Assembly: GCF_027366395.1 (NCBI RefSeq)
Contig: NZ_CP114771.1
Coordinates: forward strand, 4,402,001-4,466,000
Origin: Endozoicomonas sp. GU-1
GTDB taxonomy: Bacteria; Pseudomonadota; Gammaproteobacteria; Pseudomonadales; Endozoicomonadaceae
DNA: 64,000 nucleotides
Reading direction: 5' to 3'
Of this stretch, positions 27,425 to 37,676 are shown piece by piece; the stretch's first letter is position 1, and every line of letters begins with the position of its first letter. Below the pieces are notes generated by a model that was not told the origin of the DNA, did no database searches, and worked only from the letters and a program-made list of their open reading frames with translations. The translations under genes and the position numbers were made by a program.

Positions 27425-27700
27425 TTAAGGGAAACCGGAGTAGGCTCTTGATTCCTGATTTGATCGTCTTTCATCCACCTCATACTGCACCGAATTCGGC
27501 GCAGCACCTTTTATCTCTCCATACCGTATAAACTTGTCTTGGCCAACACCCACAGATTCACCCTTAACCGTAATAACCGAACCATCCCGTAGCCCCACCT
27601 CACTGGTGCCATTGCCATTATTAGCGGTAATGGTAGCCACGACCCGCACCCCTTCAGGATTGCGCGCCTTGAACTGCTGCCAGATGTTAGTGGTTGCCAT
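27425..27700 (-). CDS. Phage-type small protein, isolated
   Basis: 91 residues from ATG 27700 (MATTNIWQQFKARNPEGVRV); ATG 27709 is an alternative, and an upstream extension to 27811 is not convincing. The pattern NIWQQFKA, VATITANNGNGTSEVGL, then a KGESVGVGQ turn resembles small beta-rich proteins found among phage tail genes. No other phage gene is nearby, so it looks like a remnant or a domesticated cargo gene. It converges with the GTPase-ankyrin gene, leaving only 2 nt between stops. Confidence 0.5.
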   Translation of the reverse strand: MATTNIWQQFKARNPEGVRVVATITANNGNGTSEVGLRDGSVITVKGESVGVGQDKFIRYGEIKGAAPNSVQYEVDERRSNQESRAYSGFP

Positions 27701-27824
27701 TGCTTGCATTCCAGATAAACGGTTACTGACTGGTAAAAATTGGTTCCGTACCTGACTTTTGATTAAAACGACAATCTTCTTGATAAAAATTCTTTTTTTT
27801 GTGGAACTCAAGAATGCCTCGGCC

Positions 27825-28190
27825 CGGTGCGTTTATGAGCTGTTCTATTGTCCCAGAGGACAGGATGAAAACTACATCAAACACCTGAAAAATGATCTGT
27901 CCTGTGATCGGACATCGGATATGGGCTTTCGGGCGAATGCATTGCGTATGTACTACGCCTGTGCCGCGTATGTTCTGCATTACGAAATGAGAACCACTGT
28001 ATTGAAGGATACAGAGATGCAGAGGGCTCAGCCTTCAACAGTGATCGCCAAGCTGTTCAAAATTGCCGTTAAGGTGGTGGAGTATAAAGACCGTGTTAAG
28101 TTACATCTGCCCAGCAGCAACCCAATGAAAGTGTTGCTGCAACGAGTGACAGAGGCTTTTGCTGCTATGCCAGTCCTCAAACCGGGATAA
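27825..28190 (+). pseudogene. 3' fragment of an IS1380-type transposase
   Basis: The frame from about RCVYELFYCPRGQDENYIKH through NDLSCDRTSDMGFRANALRM to AAMPVLKPG matches the C-terminal end of IS1380-family transposases: the YcpRG.DEN.IKxLK helix and the F.ANalRM..a.aYvL block. The 5' three quarters are absent, and the upstream 65 bases in this frame are unrelated. The remnant abuts the phage-type gene, suggesting insertion and later deletion. Confidence 0.65.
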
Positions 28191-28410
28191 GAGACACAAC
28201 TTTTAAGTTGGCAGGCGTTTTATTGAATCAACTGAAAGCGGTTGAGGGTTCAGTGCGCCTGGTATCAGGTAAATCGGTATGTTTTTTGACAAAAAGCCAT
28301 GGCGGGACGCAATATCACCGCAGAGAAATACGCTGCTACGATCTGACAGGCTATGTTTGTTCAAAAAAATAAATCATTCGAGCTGTAACAGCGTTTATGA
28401 AATATTCGGG
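28191..28410. other. Probable IS1380-type 3' non-coding end
   Basis: About 220 bases after the transposase fragment with no gene, probably the untranslated end of the same element. I could not define its terminal repeat. Confidence 0.3.
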
Positions 28411-28586
28411 TTAGGAATTGTCCTTAAATAATCCCGACATTTTAAACTCGGTCTCCGTTCATCCAAGCGGAGTCGAAGGGTGACTGGCACGATAATCGAG
28501 GCCGGAGTACACGCTCTTCGACAGGCTCAGGACGAACGGAGTTTCGAGGCTCAGAAATGTCGGAATTATTTCGGACCAATTCCTTA
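28411..28586. repeat. MITE-like inverted repeat with CTTCGACAGGCTCAGG core
   Basis: Outer arms TTAGGAATTGTCC / GGACCAATTCCTTAA with further pairing CCCGACATTT / AAATGTCGG. The inner arms CTCCGTTCATCC... and CTTCGACAGGCTCAGGACGA also pair. The core is related to the element at 53175-53340, but the outer arms differ. Confidence 0.7.
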
Positions 28587-28590
28587 AGTG

Positions 28591-28615
28591 AAAAAAGGCC
28601 CGAAGTTTCAGGCCT
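28591..28615 (-). terminator. Rho-independent terminator of the mrp/mnh operon
   Basis: On the minus strand AGGCCTG / CGGGCCT form a stem around a short AAACTT loop, followed by TTTTT. It lies 18 bases past the mnhG stop. Confidence 0.7.
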
Positions 28616-28632
28616 GCTTCAGAAGGGAAGAG

Positions 28633-28938
28633 TTAATCCTGCTGATGACCACGCCACATCTGGTAATTATTCATCAACAGCGATTTACCCATCAGATGTG
28701 CTGCCACGGGGGCGGTCATCAGAATGAAGGCGATAATCCCGACGGCCCGGGAACTGATGGAAACCCCCTGAAAGTGCAGGGCCACAGCCACCATAATTAA
28801 ACCAACCCCGATGGTGCCCGCTTTGGTGGATGAGTGCATGCGAATGTAAGCATCCGGCATCCGTAAAATACCCAGCGCAGAGAAAAAGCTGAACAGTACC
28901 CCGACAATTAAACAGCTGGCGACGACCCAATCCATCAT
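28633..28938 (-). CDS. mnhG: MnhG/MrpG, cation/proton antiporter subunit G
   Basis: Small membrane subunit (101 residues) of the Mrp multisubunit Na+(K+)/H+ antiporter. It starts at ATG 28938, with AGGAG about 8 nt upstream, overlapping the mnhF TGA as ATGA. Family motifs are GILRMPDAYIRMHSSTKAGT and MTAPVAAHLMG. Three membrane helices are expected. A longer frame extending to 29172 is out of step with the family and is rejected. Last gene of the operon, followed by a terminator. Confidence 0.92.
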   Translation of the reverse strand: MMDWVVASCLIVGVLFSFFSALGILRMPDAYIRMHSSTKAGTIGVGLIMVAVALHFQGVSISSRAVGIIAFILMTAPVAAHLMGKSLLMNNYQMWRGHQQD

Positions 28939-29252
28939 GATTTTTCTCCTGAACTTAAGCCTGAGTCTCCGCGAGACTGACTCAGTGGCACGCGCATAAT
29001 AAAGCGGGCAAAGGCAATGGTGCTGAGAAACGCCACCAGGGCCAGGGTGATGGCAATATCCATAAATGCAGTGGCGTTGCTGTAAATGGTGAATACACCA
29101 ATAAAGCCGATGGTGATAAAGGCGATGAGATCCAGGGCGATCACCCGGTCCGCCAGCGAAGGGCCTTTGCACAGCCGGATAAATGCCAGAGCCAGGCTGG
29201 CTAACAAACCGACAAAGGCGAAATGAGTGGCAAAAGCCATCATGTCAGTCAC
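28935..29252 (-). CDS. mnhF: MnhF/MrpF, cation/proton antiporter subunit F
   Basis: 105-residue membrane subunit of the Mrp antiporter. GTG at 29252 is preferred over ATG 29243 because GGAGG lies 6 nt upstream of the GTG. Typical motifs are RLCKGPSLADRVIALDLIAF and FMDIAITLALVAFLSTIAFAR; three helices are expected. It overlaps mnhE by 8 nt and mnhG by 4 nt. The charged tail after MRVPLSQSRG is variable in the family. Confidence 0.9.
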   Translation of the reverse strand: MTDMMAFATHFAFVGLLASLALAFIRLCKGPSLADRVIALDLIAFITIGFIGVFTIYSNATAFMDIAITLALVAFLSTIAFARFIMRVPLSQSRGDSGLSSGEKS

Positions 29253-29721
29253 GGGTCACCTCCAGAATACGACGCTCCAATGATGTTTTGATATCGTCGA
29301 TCACCGATTGTTCGTTCTTGCTGAACATGGCATGTACGATCAAATACCGGCGATCTTCACTGACATCCAGCGTCAGTGAGCCCGGCGTTAGCGACACCAT
29401 ATTGGCCAGCAACATAATCTCCATGTCAGATTCAACCGCCAGCGGCACTTTGATAATGGCCGGATGGCTCAGGTGGGTCGGGGTGATGACGTCCCACACC
29501 ACTTGCAGGCTACTGGTGAGCAGTTTGTACAGGAACACCGCCAGCAGCTTCAGGGCTGCCAGGAACTTGCGGCCGTAGTGGGGTTTATTGTGAAAGGGTT
29601 CGGTCAGCAACAGGGCAAAAAAACCGACCACAAAACCAATGGTAAAATCGGTGCTGCCATAGTCGCCGTTCAGCAGCATCCAGCCAAACGCTAACAGGAT
29701 GTTTAACAAAAACAGGTTCAT
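29245..29721 (-). CDS. mnhE: MnhE/MrpE, cation/proton antiporter subunit E
   Basis: 158-residue subunit with N-terminal helices and a cytoplasmic C-terminal domain. The family signature LLANMVSLTPGSLTLDVSED is intact near residues 103-122, followed by LIVHAMF. Its start overlaps the mnhD stop as ATGA (29718-29721). In characterised Mrp systems MrpE supports assembly and activity of the complex. Confidence 0.92.
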   Translation of the reverse strand: MNLFLLNILLAFGWMLLNGDYGSTDFTIGFVVGFFALLLTEPFHNKPHYGRKFLAALKLLAVFLYKLLTSSLQVVWDVITPTHLSHPAIIKVPLAVESDMEIMLLANMVSLTPGSLTLDVSEDRRYLIVHAMFSKNEQSVIDDIKTSLERRILEVTRD

Positions 29722-31271
29722 GGTTGCGTTCCTCCAGCGGCTCCTGGTACGGAGAGATGCGCTGAATAAGCCGTGCTGTCGCTGCCAAGCACGGCATCAA
29801 TATAAGGCTGTGGCTTGAGCAGGTTGGTCGCAGAGGTTTCTGCCAGCTGATAAATGGGTTCGACCAGCAAACCAATCAGAATGGTCAATACGGCCAGTGC
29901 CACAATAGGGACGATATACAGGCAGTTTTCCCGCCGGGTCAGGGGGATCGGTGCAGCGGCATTATCCGGCAGCGGTTTCCAGAACGCTTCGGCCCAGATT
30001 TTGGTCATTGAGTAAATGGTCATCAGGCCAACAAACAGGGCGGTGGCCGCCAACAGATAGGCGTCAGTTTGCAGGCTTGCCTTGATCACCAGAAATTTGC
30101 CCCAGAAGCCGGACAGTGGTGGAAAGCCCGCCAGAGAGAACGCCGGAATCAGAAACAACAGGGCCAGCCACGGCATGCTTCGATAAGCGCCACCCAGCTC
30201 ACGCAGGTTATCACTGCCCTGTCTGCGCTGCAGGAAGCCGCCGATCAGGAACAAATTGGCCTTAACAATAATGTGGTGGATGATGTAGAAAATCGCGCCC
30301 GTGATGGCCAGCGGTGTATAGATGGCCAGTCCCATCAACATATAGCCAATCTGACTGATAATATGAAACGACAGAATACGTTTAATATGGAATTGACTGG
30401 CTGCACCAAGCACGCCGGTGAGCATGGTCAGGCCGGCAATCACCATCAGCAATGGCTGGTAGCCGCTATCGACCAGGTCAAACACAATGGTGAAGACGCG
30501 GAGCAACGCATAAACCCCCACTTTGGTCAGCAGTGCGGCGTACAGGGCAACGATGGCGCTGGGCAGATGATGATAGGACGCTGGCAGCCAGGAGAAGACC
30601 GGGAACGCCGATGCCTTGATGGCAAAGCCAAAGAGAAACAACCCGGAAATCAGCATCATGGTGGTGTCCGGCAGTAACGGAACTTTGGCGTGCAGGTCGG
30701 CCATATTCAAGGTGCCGGTAGCGCCATACAGCAGCCCGATGGCCAACAGGAAAACCATGGTGGAGATCAGGTTGAGCACCACGTATTTAACCGCCGCATC
30801 CACCTGCTGTTTATTGGCATTCAGTACCATCAGGCCAAATGAGGTAATGAGCATGACCTCAAAAAACACATAGAGATTGAAAATGTCGCCGGTTAAAAAG
30901 CTGCCCATCACACCGGCCAGCAGCGCATGAATCAAACTGTGATAGATCCCATAGAACGGTTTGCTGCGCAAATCGGTGGTGCTGTAGAGCACAATCGCGA
31001 CACCGATAATGGCAGTAATCAGCACCATGCTGGCCGATAGCAGGTCGGCGACAAAGACAATGCCGAAGGGGGCTTGCCAGTCACCAAAGGCGGTTACCTG
31101 CAGGCCCTGGAAAATGACCTGCTGGACCAGCAACAGGGCGATACACAGGTTGGCGAGGGCTCCGGACCAGCTGATCATCGATGACAGGGTGCGGGCGCGA
31201 AAGCTGAAAGCGCAGGCGGTAGCGGTCAGCAGTGGAATAAAAACAGGCATAACCAGTAGCCAATGGGTCAT
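29718..31271 (-). CDS. mnhD: MnhD/MrpD, cation/proton antiporter subunit D
   Basis: 517-residue polytopic subunit homologous to the complex I NuoL/M/N antiporter modules. It has about 14 helices with the conserved FEVMLITSFGLMVL segment (key Glu), Lys in FAIKASAFPVFSWLP, and HHIIVKANLFLIGG. With MrpA it forms the proton/cation-translocating core in the inner membrane. Start and stop overlap mnhC and mnhE by 4 nt each. The polar C-terminal tail is short. Confidence 0.95.
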   Translation of the reverse strand: MTHWLLVMPVFIPLLTATACAFSFRARTLSSMISWSGALANLCIALLLVQQVIFQGLQVTAFGDWQAPFGIVFVADLLSASMVLITAIIGVAIVLYSTTDLRSKPFYGIYHSLIHALLAGVMGSFLTGDIFNLYVFFEVMLITSFGLMVLNANKQQVDAAVKYVVLNLISTMVFLLAIGLLYGATGTLNMADLHAKVPLLPDTTMMLISGLFLFGFAIKASAFPVFSWLPASYHHLPSAIVALYAALLTKVGVYALLRVFTIVFDLVDSGYQPLLMVIAGLTMLTGVLGAASQFHIKRILSFHIISQIGYMLMGLAIYTPLAITGAIFYIIHHIIVKANLFLIGGFLQRRQGSDNLRELGGAYRSMPWLALLFLIPAFSLAGFPPLSGFWGKFLVIKASLQTDAYLLAATALFVGLMTIYSMTKIWAEAFWKPLPDNAAAPIPLTRRENCLYIVPIVALAVLTILIGLLVEPIYQLAETSATNLLKPQPYIDAVLGSDSTAYSAHLSVPGAAGGTQP

Positions 31272-31624
31272 TGCTCTGTCTCCGCATGTTGCATTTTGTC
31301 CATATCAGCGGTGCCAAATTCTTTAATGGCGCGGTAGGCCAGTAGTAAGGTGAACAATAACAGACCGAAACCGATCACAATGGCGGTCAGAATCAGCGCC
31401 TGTGGCAGCGGGTTGGCGTAACCGGCGGCCGGGAGCAGGGCATCACTGGCAATCAGTGGTGGATTGCCCCGGGTTAACCGGCCAGCGACAAAAATGGCCA
31501 GGTTGATGGCGTTACTGACCAGGATCATACCGAACAGAAAGCGCACGATATGACGCTCCAGCATCAGGAAAACGCCGCAGGCAGTCATCAGGCCGACGAC
31601 CAGACACCAGAGAAACTCCATCAA
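31268..31624 (-). CDS. mnhC: MnhC/MrpC, cation/proton antiporter subunit C
   Basis: 118-residue subunit homologous to NuoK. Three helices; family motifs [17 protein letters not shown] and [15 protein letters not shown], including the glutamine/alanine turn typical of NuoK-like proteins. It overlaps mnhB and mnhD by 4 nt each. Confidence 0.94.
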   Translation of the reverse strand: MMEFLWCLVVGLMTACGVFLMLERHIVRFLFGMILVSNAINLAIFVAGRLTRGNPPLIASDALLPAAGYANPLPQALILTAIVIGFGLLLFTLLLAYRAIKEFGTADMDKMQHAETEQ

Positions 31625-32013
31625 CTTAACTCCTCTTCAACATTCAGCAGGATCATCAGTACCGATCCGATGACAGCGAGGTATACGCCAACGTCAAATA
31701 ACAGTGGGCTGCCGACTTTGCCCAGCCACAGGCCAGAGAGAAAAGGCTGCCCGAAAAACAGTGGCAGCAGACCGGCGAACAATGCTATGGCCACACCAGA
31801 ACCGGCAAAGGTGGCCGGTGAATAGACCAGGCGCTCACGCACATAGGCCGGGGTTTCGGCCAGCATTAACAGGGCAAAGGCAATGACGGCAATCAGGCCG
31901 GCAATAAACCCGCCGCCGGGATTGTTATGGCCACGCAACAGCAGGTAAACAGAAAACACCAGCATCAGCACCGTGACGATATGGGCGCTGGTACGAAAGA
32001 TAATCGATGACAT
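31621..32013 (-). CDS. mnhB: MnhB/MrpB, cation/proton antiporter subunit B
   Basis: 130-residue subunit with four predicted helices. The family motif [17 protein letters not shown] is intact near residues 27-43, and [17 protein letters not shown] lies near the C-terminus. It is a separate gene here, whereas some proteobacteria fuse it to subunit A. ATG shares one base with the TAA of mnhA (TAATG). Confidence 0.94.
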   Translation of the reverse strand: MSSIIFRTSAHIVTVLMLVFSVYLLLRGHNNPGGGFIAGLIAVIAFALLMLAETPAYVRERLVYSPATFAGSGVAIALFAGLLPLFFGQPFLSGLWLGKVGSPLLFDVGVYLAVIGSVLMILLNVEEELS

Positions 32014-34265
32014 TAACGGTGCTCCTTGGGGGTTTCAGAGACCATCTGGTTAATTCGTTTGCCAGCCAGTACCGCGACGGTTGCCAATCCGGCAATCACC
32101 ACCACGACGGCTTCGCCAAGGGTGTCAAACGCCCGGAAATCCACCAGGATAACGTTGACGATATTGCGCCCTCGGCCACCGCTGACACTGGTTTGGGCAT
32201 AGAACTCGGAGATTGCCTGATTCATGGGTTCGGCGGTAATAATCCACAGAGCCAGGGAGATGCTGATCCCGATGCCTGCGGCAACGCCGGCGTGTACCAG
32301 GCGGCGAACCGCTGAATGCCGGGGAACCGTGTTGGCAGCCGATAGATGGCGTAACACGATGGCGATAAAGACCACCAACAGGGTCTCTACCAGCAGCTGC
32401 GTTTTGGCCACATCCGGGGCGCTGTACACCAGGAAAACCAGTGTGGTCAGAAAGCCAATGGTGCCCAGTGCGGTCACCGCCAACAGCAGGGTGCGGGCCT
32501 TGACCACCACCACCGCGGCGATGACCAGAAACAGTGCCAGCAGAATATCGTAGTACTTCAAATCCCAATCAATCGGTGGCAGGGGGTGTATTTGCCAGAG
32601 TACGGTGCCGAGAAAGGCCAGTAGCACCAGGAAAAACTGCAGGCTGTATTGGGTGAGCTGACCATGCTGTAGCAGCCGGGTTTGCCAGTTTGCCAGCTTG
32701 ACCACCCCATCCAGCAGGGACTGATAAACCGCAGGGCCGGAGGGCAGCCCGGACATAAGCTGGTCGAGCCGGGGCTTCAGGCGTGGATAGCCAACATAGA
32801 GCAAGATACCCAGTAACAACGTGAGTGCACTTAGCAGCAGTGGCAGGTTTAACCCTTCCCAGAGCTTCACCGTTTTCGGGGTAGCCAGCATCACCGTGGC
32901 AGCGGGATCAATTACCAGACCCTGATACCAGTTCAACAGAGCCAGCGGCACAATGATCGACAACAGTGCCAGAACGATGGGGGGCAACCACAACAGCTGA
33001 TTATGCTCAACGGCTTTCATCGGTGCGGCCTTGGCATGATGAGGTCGTAAAAAGGGTTTGATGACGATCAGCAATGCCAGCGCCACCATAATGGCATTGG
33101 CCAACAGCATGGAGCCGGAAAGTACCCAGCCAAATTCCAGCCCTGCTTTATAGAGATATTCCTTGGACAGGAAACCAAACGACGGTGGCAGACCCGCCTT
33201 GGACGCAGCGGTCACCAAAGCGGCGGTAAAGCTGATGGCCAGCACCGCACGCAGGCCCGCCAGTTCATGGTATTCCCGGGTGCCGGTGGCCTTATCGATA
33301 TTGCCGACCACCATAAACAGTCCGGCCTTATAAAAGGAGTGCGCGGCAATCAACAGTAACGCGGCAGTGATGGCATAGCTACTGCCGATGCCGATCAGCA
33401 TCACCAGCTGGCCAAGAATGACATTGGTGCTGAAGGCAAGCATCAGCTTTAAGTCGGTCTGACGGTAAGCCTGTAAGGCGCACCACAGGGCAGTAAAGGC
33501 ACCGGCACTGCACAGCAGCGTGAACCATAACGTGCTGTCTCCGTACACCGGCAGCAGTCGTGCCAGCAGGTAAACACCGGCTTTGACCATGGTGGACGAA
33601 TGCAGATAGGCACTGACGGGGGTTGGTGCGGCCATGGCACCGGGCAACCAGAAATGAAAGGGAAACTGCGCCGATTTGGTGAATGCCCCCAGCAAAACAA
33701 GCAACAGGGATGGTGTAAACCAGGCGTGCTGAGACAGCGAAGCACCCTGGGTGATGATGGCGCTGAGGCTGTAGGTGCCCGCCATTTCACCCAGCATAAT
33801 CAGGCCCGCCAACAGTGCCAGACCGCCGCTGCCGGTGACCAGCATGGCTTGCAGGGCGTTCTTGCGGGATTTTTCCTGTTCGTGGTTAAAGCCAATCAGC
33901 AGATAGGAGGTGAGGGTGGTTAATTCCCAGAATACGAACAGCAACAGCAGGTTATCGGCCAGCACCAGACCCAGCATGGCCAGCATAAACAGGGTCAGAT
34001 AGAGGTGAAACCCACTGCGGCCTTTATAGGGTTTCATATAAGCGATGGCGTAGAGCTGAACCAGAAACCCGACGCCACTGATTAAACTGGCAAACAGGAC
34101 GCTGAGGCCATCAAGGCGGAGTGAAAAATCAATACCCAGTGACGGAATCCAGGGCCAATGCAGCAGAGACTCCGGTGGTTGATAGCTGGCGCTGATCAGC
34201 AGAAAAATCCCCAGCGGCAGCAGTGCGCAGAACGCCAACCAGAGTTTAAGTGTTGGATTTTGCAT
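32013..34265 (-). CDS. mnhA: MnhA/MrpA, cation/proton antiporter subunit A
   Basis: 750-residue NuoL-like subunit, first gene of the seven-gene mnhABCDEFG operon. The antiporter core has [20 protein letters not shown] (key Glu), [17 protein letters not shown] (Lys) and [14 protein letters not shown]. The C-terminal third holds the MbhD/MbhE-like helices ([20 protein letters not shown], then [14 protein letters not shown]). The MrpB domain found at the end of long MrpA proteins is absent, matching the separate mnhB. It exports Na+ in exchange for H+, supporting pH and salt tolerance. Confidence 0.95.
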   Translation of the reverse strand: MQNPTLKLWLAFCALLPLGIFLLISASYQPPESLLHWPWIPSLGIDFSLRLDGLSVLFASLISGVGFLVQLYAIAYMKPYKGRSGFHLYLTLFMLAMLGLVLADNLLLLFVFWELTTLTSYLLIGFNHEQEKSRKNALQAMLVTGSGGLALLAGLIMLGEMAGTYSLSAIITQGASLSQHAWFTPSLLLVLLGAFTKSAQFPFHFWLPGAMAAPTPVSAYLHSSTMVKAGVYLLARLLPVYGDSTLWFTLLCSAGAFTALWCALQAYRQTDLKLMLAFSTNVILGQLVMLIGIGSSYAITAALLLIAAHSFYKAGLFMVVGNIDKATGTREYHELAGLRAVLAISFTAALVTAASKAGLPPSFGFLSKEYLYKAGLEFGWVLSGSMLLANAIMVALALLIVIKPFLRPHHAKAAPMKAVEHNQLLWLPPIVLALLSIIVPLALLNWYQGLVIDPAATVMLATPKTVKLWEGLNLPLLLSALTLLLGILLYVGYPRLKPRLDQLMSGLPSGPAVYQSLLDGVVKLANWQTRLLQHGQLTQYSLQFFLVLLAFLGTVLWQIHPLPPIDWDLKYYDILLALFLVIAAVVVVKARTLLLAVTALGTIGFLTTLVFLVYSAPDVAKTQLLVETLLVVFIAIVLRHLSAANTVPRHSAVRRLVHAGVAAGIGISISLALWIITAEPMNQAISEFYAQTSVSGGRGRNIVNVILVDFRAFDTLGEAVVVVIAGLATVAVLAGKRINQMVSETPKEHR

Positions 34266-34478
34266 GAAATAAGGCCGTAAATATCGTTTGGATGAGAAAG
34301 CCGTGATTAAGGTGGGACATTATAATGGCACTTTCGCTTTACTATATAGACAAAAGTTATGTCACCTATAAAGGCTGTGTTTGCAGGGGGGTATTGGAGT
34401 GGTCTGTTCTTTGTTAATAGCTTTTAACTATGATTATAAAGATACAATGAATGAATAATGATCAGGGATGATAAGTTT

Positions 34479-35411
34479 ATGAAGATTAACGACAATCAGG
34501 GAGTGGTTCAAAATAATTGTGGCGAAGCGGAGGCCAGGAAGGTTGGGAAGACAGAGGATCAGCGCAAAGTAGTTACCCATCATGATGTAAAGCCCCGTTT
34601 GGGGTCTGGGGTTAAGTCTTCCGCGAAGTTCTTGTCAAGCTATGAGATTTCATCAACGGCTATTAATAATAAGATAAAAGTACAATCTGACTTTGCCAAT
34701 ACGCCGGGAGCTAAAGTAGTGGAGGCTGCCAATAAGATGGTTGGTCGGTATCATTGGGGGGCACCGGCGCTGAATGTTGATGGTGCCAAAAATGGTATGG
34801 AGGAGCTGGTGAAGCGTGGTACACCTCTCGATGAGCAATCCAGGCTTAATTGTTGGGAGGGGGTTTTACAGGCAGGGATGAAAAGTGGAGTGTTGCCTGA
34901 GGATGCACTGGTAAAATGGTTGAAAAATAACGATGCCATGGGCAGCGACATGGATTATAACAAGAAAATTATTGAGCTTTTTGGCATGCAGAAATCGTTA
35001 CCTTTGCAGGATGCTGTGCCAGAACCCGGTGATATTATTCTCTTTTACGGTAACTCCCATGTAGCGCTTTCCATCGGTGGGGATCAAATGTTGCATTTGC
35101 CGAACCATGGTAAGTTTAAAGAGCAGTCATTGACTGAATTTGTTGATTCAGTCAGGAGTGATGACGAGCAGTATGCGGCATTTCTCAAGAATGCAGCAGA
35201 GACCGTAGGCGATGTGTCAGACGGAGAGGTAAGCGACGAAACTTATGATAAGGTTTGTGACTTTTCGGAAGCAGTAAAAAATTTGAGATCAAGACAAATC
35301 TCTCAAGGGCTCTGCGGTGTAATAAAACGAAAAGCTCTGGCGGCTTTTTCAGACACAGAAAGTCAGTTGGCAGTCAGAATCATTAAAAATCCGTGGGGGA
35401 CAAATGCTTGA
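34479..35411 (+). CDS. NlpC/P60-like putative cysteine hydrolase
   Basis: 310 residues from ATG 34479, which has AGGGA 10 nt upstream; ATG 34458 would add seven residues but lacks a ribosome site. A polar N-terminal ~70 residues precedes a domain with a candidate catalytic Cys125 (RLNCWEGVL) and His194 in PGDIILFYGNSHVALSIGG, the Cys...His spacing and strand pattern of NlpC/P60 or papain-like hydrolases. No signal peptide is visible, so peptidoglycan cleavage in the periplasm is not obvious. A secreted effector (protease, deamidase or transglutaminase-like) is possible. It stands alone between the divergent mnh operon and the S10 promoter. Confidence 0.55.
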   Translation: MKINDNQGVVQNNCGEAEARKVGKTEDQRKVVTHHDVKPRLGSGVKSSAKFLSSYEISSTAINNKIKVQSDFANTPGAKVVEAANKMVGRYHWGAPALNVDGAKNGMEELVKRGTPLDEQSRLNCWEGVLQAGMKSGVLPEDALVKWLKNNDAMGSDMDYNKKIIELFGMQKSLPLQDAVPEPGDIILFYGNSHVALSIGGDQMLHLPNHGKFKEQSLTEFVDSVRSDDEQYAAFLKNAAETVGDVSDGEVSDETYDKVCDFSEAVKNLRSRQISQGLCGVIKRKALAAFSDTESQLAVRIIKNPWGTNA

Positions 35412-35575
35412 TCTTTTAGAAAAATAACAATTTCAGAGTAATGGATTGTGAACTGTACCCAGCCTGCCTTCAGATAGTCCCTATTCAATCAATCCCCACC
35501 GACCATGTATCATGCCCGCCTGATAAAATGACCCTCTGCTCTTCCATATAACAAAAACTTGTTTGGAAGCTTGTG

Positions 35576-35604
35576 TTGACAGCAAGTTTTGTGGTTAGTA
35601 GAAT
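35576..35604 (+). promoter_or_regulatory. Sigma-70 promoter of the S10 operon
   Basis: TTGACA (35576-35581) and TAGAAT (35599-35604) with a 17-bp spacer, a near-consensus pair. Transcription would begin near 35611, leaving a leader of about 65 nt before rpsJ, shorter than the E. coli S10 leader where L4 acts. Confidence 0.75.
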
Positions 35605-35669
35605 TTTGCGTCCTTTTGTCTAGGTGACATAGTTCATCAGACTTTGTTCTTTATAGATGCCATGGTTAG

Positions 35670-36011
<342 letters not shown>

Positions 36012-36112
36012 TGAGGCCATGGGCTCTCCATCAAAGTGTGCACACTTTTGTGTAACAGCTCTGAAGTGAGCGGCCATAGTGGGTAATAGCCCCGTACACG
36101 AGAGAGGTTGAA

Positions 36113-36757
36113 ATGACTATTGGATTAGTCGGCAAGAAACGCGGTATGACCCGTGTTTTCACCGAAGACGGTGTTTCCATACCGGTTACCGTAATTGAGG
36201 TAGATCCAAACCGCGTTACCCAGGTGAAAACCCTGGAAACCGACGGATATACTGCAATTCAGGTAACTTCCGGAAGCAAGAAAAGCAGCCGTCTGAGCAA
36301 GCCGGAAGCTGGCCACTTCGCCAAAGCAGGCGTTGAAGCTGGTTCTGGTCTCTGGGAATTCCGTATCGACGCTGACGCTGAATATAAAGCGGGCGACGTT
36401 ATCGGTGTAGACCTGTTTGAGCAAGGTCAGAAAGTAGACGTTACCGGTCAGTCCAAGGGTAAGGGCTTCCAGGGTGCTATCAAGCGCTGGAACTTCCGTA
36501 TGCAGGACGCGACTCACGGTAACTCTCTGTCTCACCGTGCACCTGGCTCTATCGGCCAGTGTCAGACTCCTGGTCGTGTCTTCAAAGGCAAGAAAATGGC
36601 TGGACATATGGGCGCGGAAAACGTGACCGTACAGTCCCTGGAACTCGTTCGCGTTGATAGCGAGCGTAACCTGCTGCTGGTCAAAGGCGCAGTACCCGGT
36701 GCAACCGGTGCTGACGTTATTGTTCGTCCAGCAGTTAAAGCACGTGCTCACGCCTGA
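36113..36757 (+). CDS. rplC: 50S ribosomal protein L3
   Basis: 214 residues with the L3 signature [10 protein letters not shown] and the long loop around [20 protein letters not shown] reaching the peptidyl-transferase region, including the Gln that PrmB methylates in E. coli. GAGAGAGG precedes the ATG. It follows rpsJ by 101 bases and precedes rplD by 12. Confidence 0.98.
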   Translation: MTIGLVGKKRGMTRVFTEDGVSIPVTVIEVDPNRVTQVKTLETDGYTAIQVTSGSKKSSRLSKPEAGHFAKAGVEAGSGLWEFRIDADAEYKAGDVIGVDLFEQGQKVDVTGQSKGKGFQGAIKRWNFRMQDATHGNSLSHRAPGSIGQCQTPGRVFKGKKMAGHMGAENVTVQSLELVRVDSERNLLLVKGAVPGATGADVIVRPAVKARAHA

Positions 36758-36769
36758 GGGGATTAGACG

Positions 36770-37372
36770 ATGGAACTGAAGGTAAACGGTGCAGATGCCG
36801 TTCAGGTCTCAGACGTGACTTTTGGCACTGAATTCAACGAAACCCTGGTTCACCAGGCGGTTGTTGCATTCATGGCCGGTGCGCGTCAAGGCACCAGAGC
36901 TCAGAAAAACCGCAGCGACGTAAGTGGCGGTGGTCGTAAGCCCTGGCGTCAGAAAGGTTCCGGTCGTGCACGCGCCGGTACTATCCGCAGCCCACTGTGG
37001 CGCGGGGGCGGCAAGACATTTGCTGCCAAACCACAGAATCATGCTCAAAAGCTGAACAAAAAGATGTATCGCGCAGCGCTGCGTTCTATCTTGTCCGAGC
37101 TGGTTCGTCAAGAGCGTCTTATTGTGGTTGAGCAGTTCGCTGTTGAATCACCAAAGACGAAACTGGTTGTAGCCAAGCTGAATGAACTGAACGCTAACGG
37201 CGCGTTGATCGTTGCTGATGAAGTGGATCAGAACATTTATCTGGCCGCTCGCAACATTCCTCATGTGGATGTTCGTGACGTTCAGGGTATTGATCCGGTT
37301 AGCCTGGTTGCTCACGAGAAAGTCGTGATGACCGTGTCTGCCATCAAGAAGTTCGAGGAGATGCTGGGATGA
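36770..37372 (+). CDS. rplD: 50S ribosomal protein L4
   Basis: 200 residues. The exit-tunnel loop ([20 protein letters not shown], then SPLWRGGG) is intact. In E. coli L4 represses the S10 operon by acting on its leader. The stop overlaps the rplW ATG by 4 nt (ATGA). Confidence 0.98.
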   Translation: MELKVNGADAVQVSDVTFGTEFNETLVHQAVVAFMAGARQGTRAQKNRSDVSGGGRKPWRQKGSGRARAGTIRSPLWRGGGKTFAAKPQNHAQKLNKKMYRAALRSILSELVRQERLIVVEQFAVESPKTKLVVAKLNELNANGALIVADEVDQNIYLAARNIPHVDVRDVQGIDPVSLVAHEKVVMTVSAIKKFEEMLG

Positions 37373-37665
37373 ACCAGGAACGTATTTTTAAAGTTCTGCT
37401 TGGTCCGCACATTTCCGAGAAGGCCACTGTCGTTGCTGAAGAGCATAACCAGTACGTCTTCAAGGTAGCCAAGGACGCAACCAAGCTCGAAATCAAAAAA
37501 GCTGTTGAGCAGCTGTTTGAAGTCAGCGTTAAAGCTGTCAGGACTGCCGTTGTTAAGGGCAAGACCAAGCGTACTCGTTTCGGTATGGGCCAGCGCTCAG
37601 ACTGGAAAAAGGCGTACGTCAGCCTGGAGCAAGGTCAGGAAATTGACTTCGCGGACGCGGAATAA
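37369..37665 (+). CDS. rplW: 50S ribosomal protein L23
   Basis: 98 residues. L23 sits at the tunnel exit and docks trigger factor and SRP; the [20 protein letters not shown] segment is typical. Start overlaps the rplD stop; rplB follows after 11 bases. Confidence 0.97.
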   Translation: MNQERIFKVLLGPHISEKATVVAEEHNQYVFKVAKDATKLEIKKAVEQLFEVSVKAVRTAVVKGKTKRTRFGMGQRSDWKKAYVSLEQGQEIDFADAE

Positions 37666-37676
37666 GGAGCTAGAGA

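Noticed and set aside
28633-29172. Extended 179-codon reading of mnhG
   Set aside because: The first ~78 codons are the out-of-frame shadow of mnhF. The family start with a good ribosome site is at 28938.
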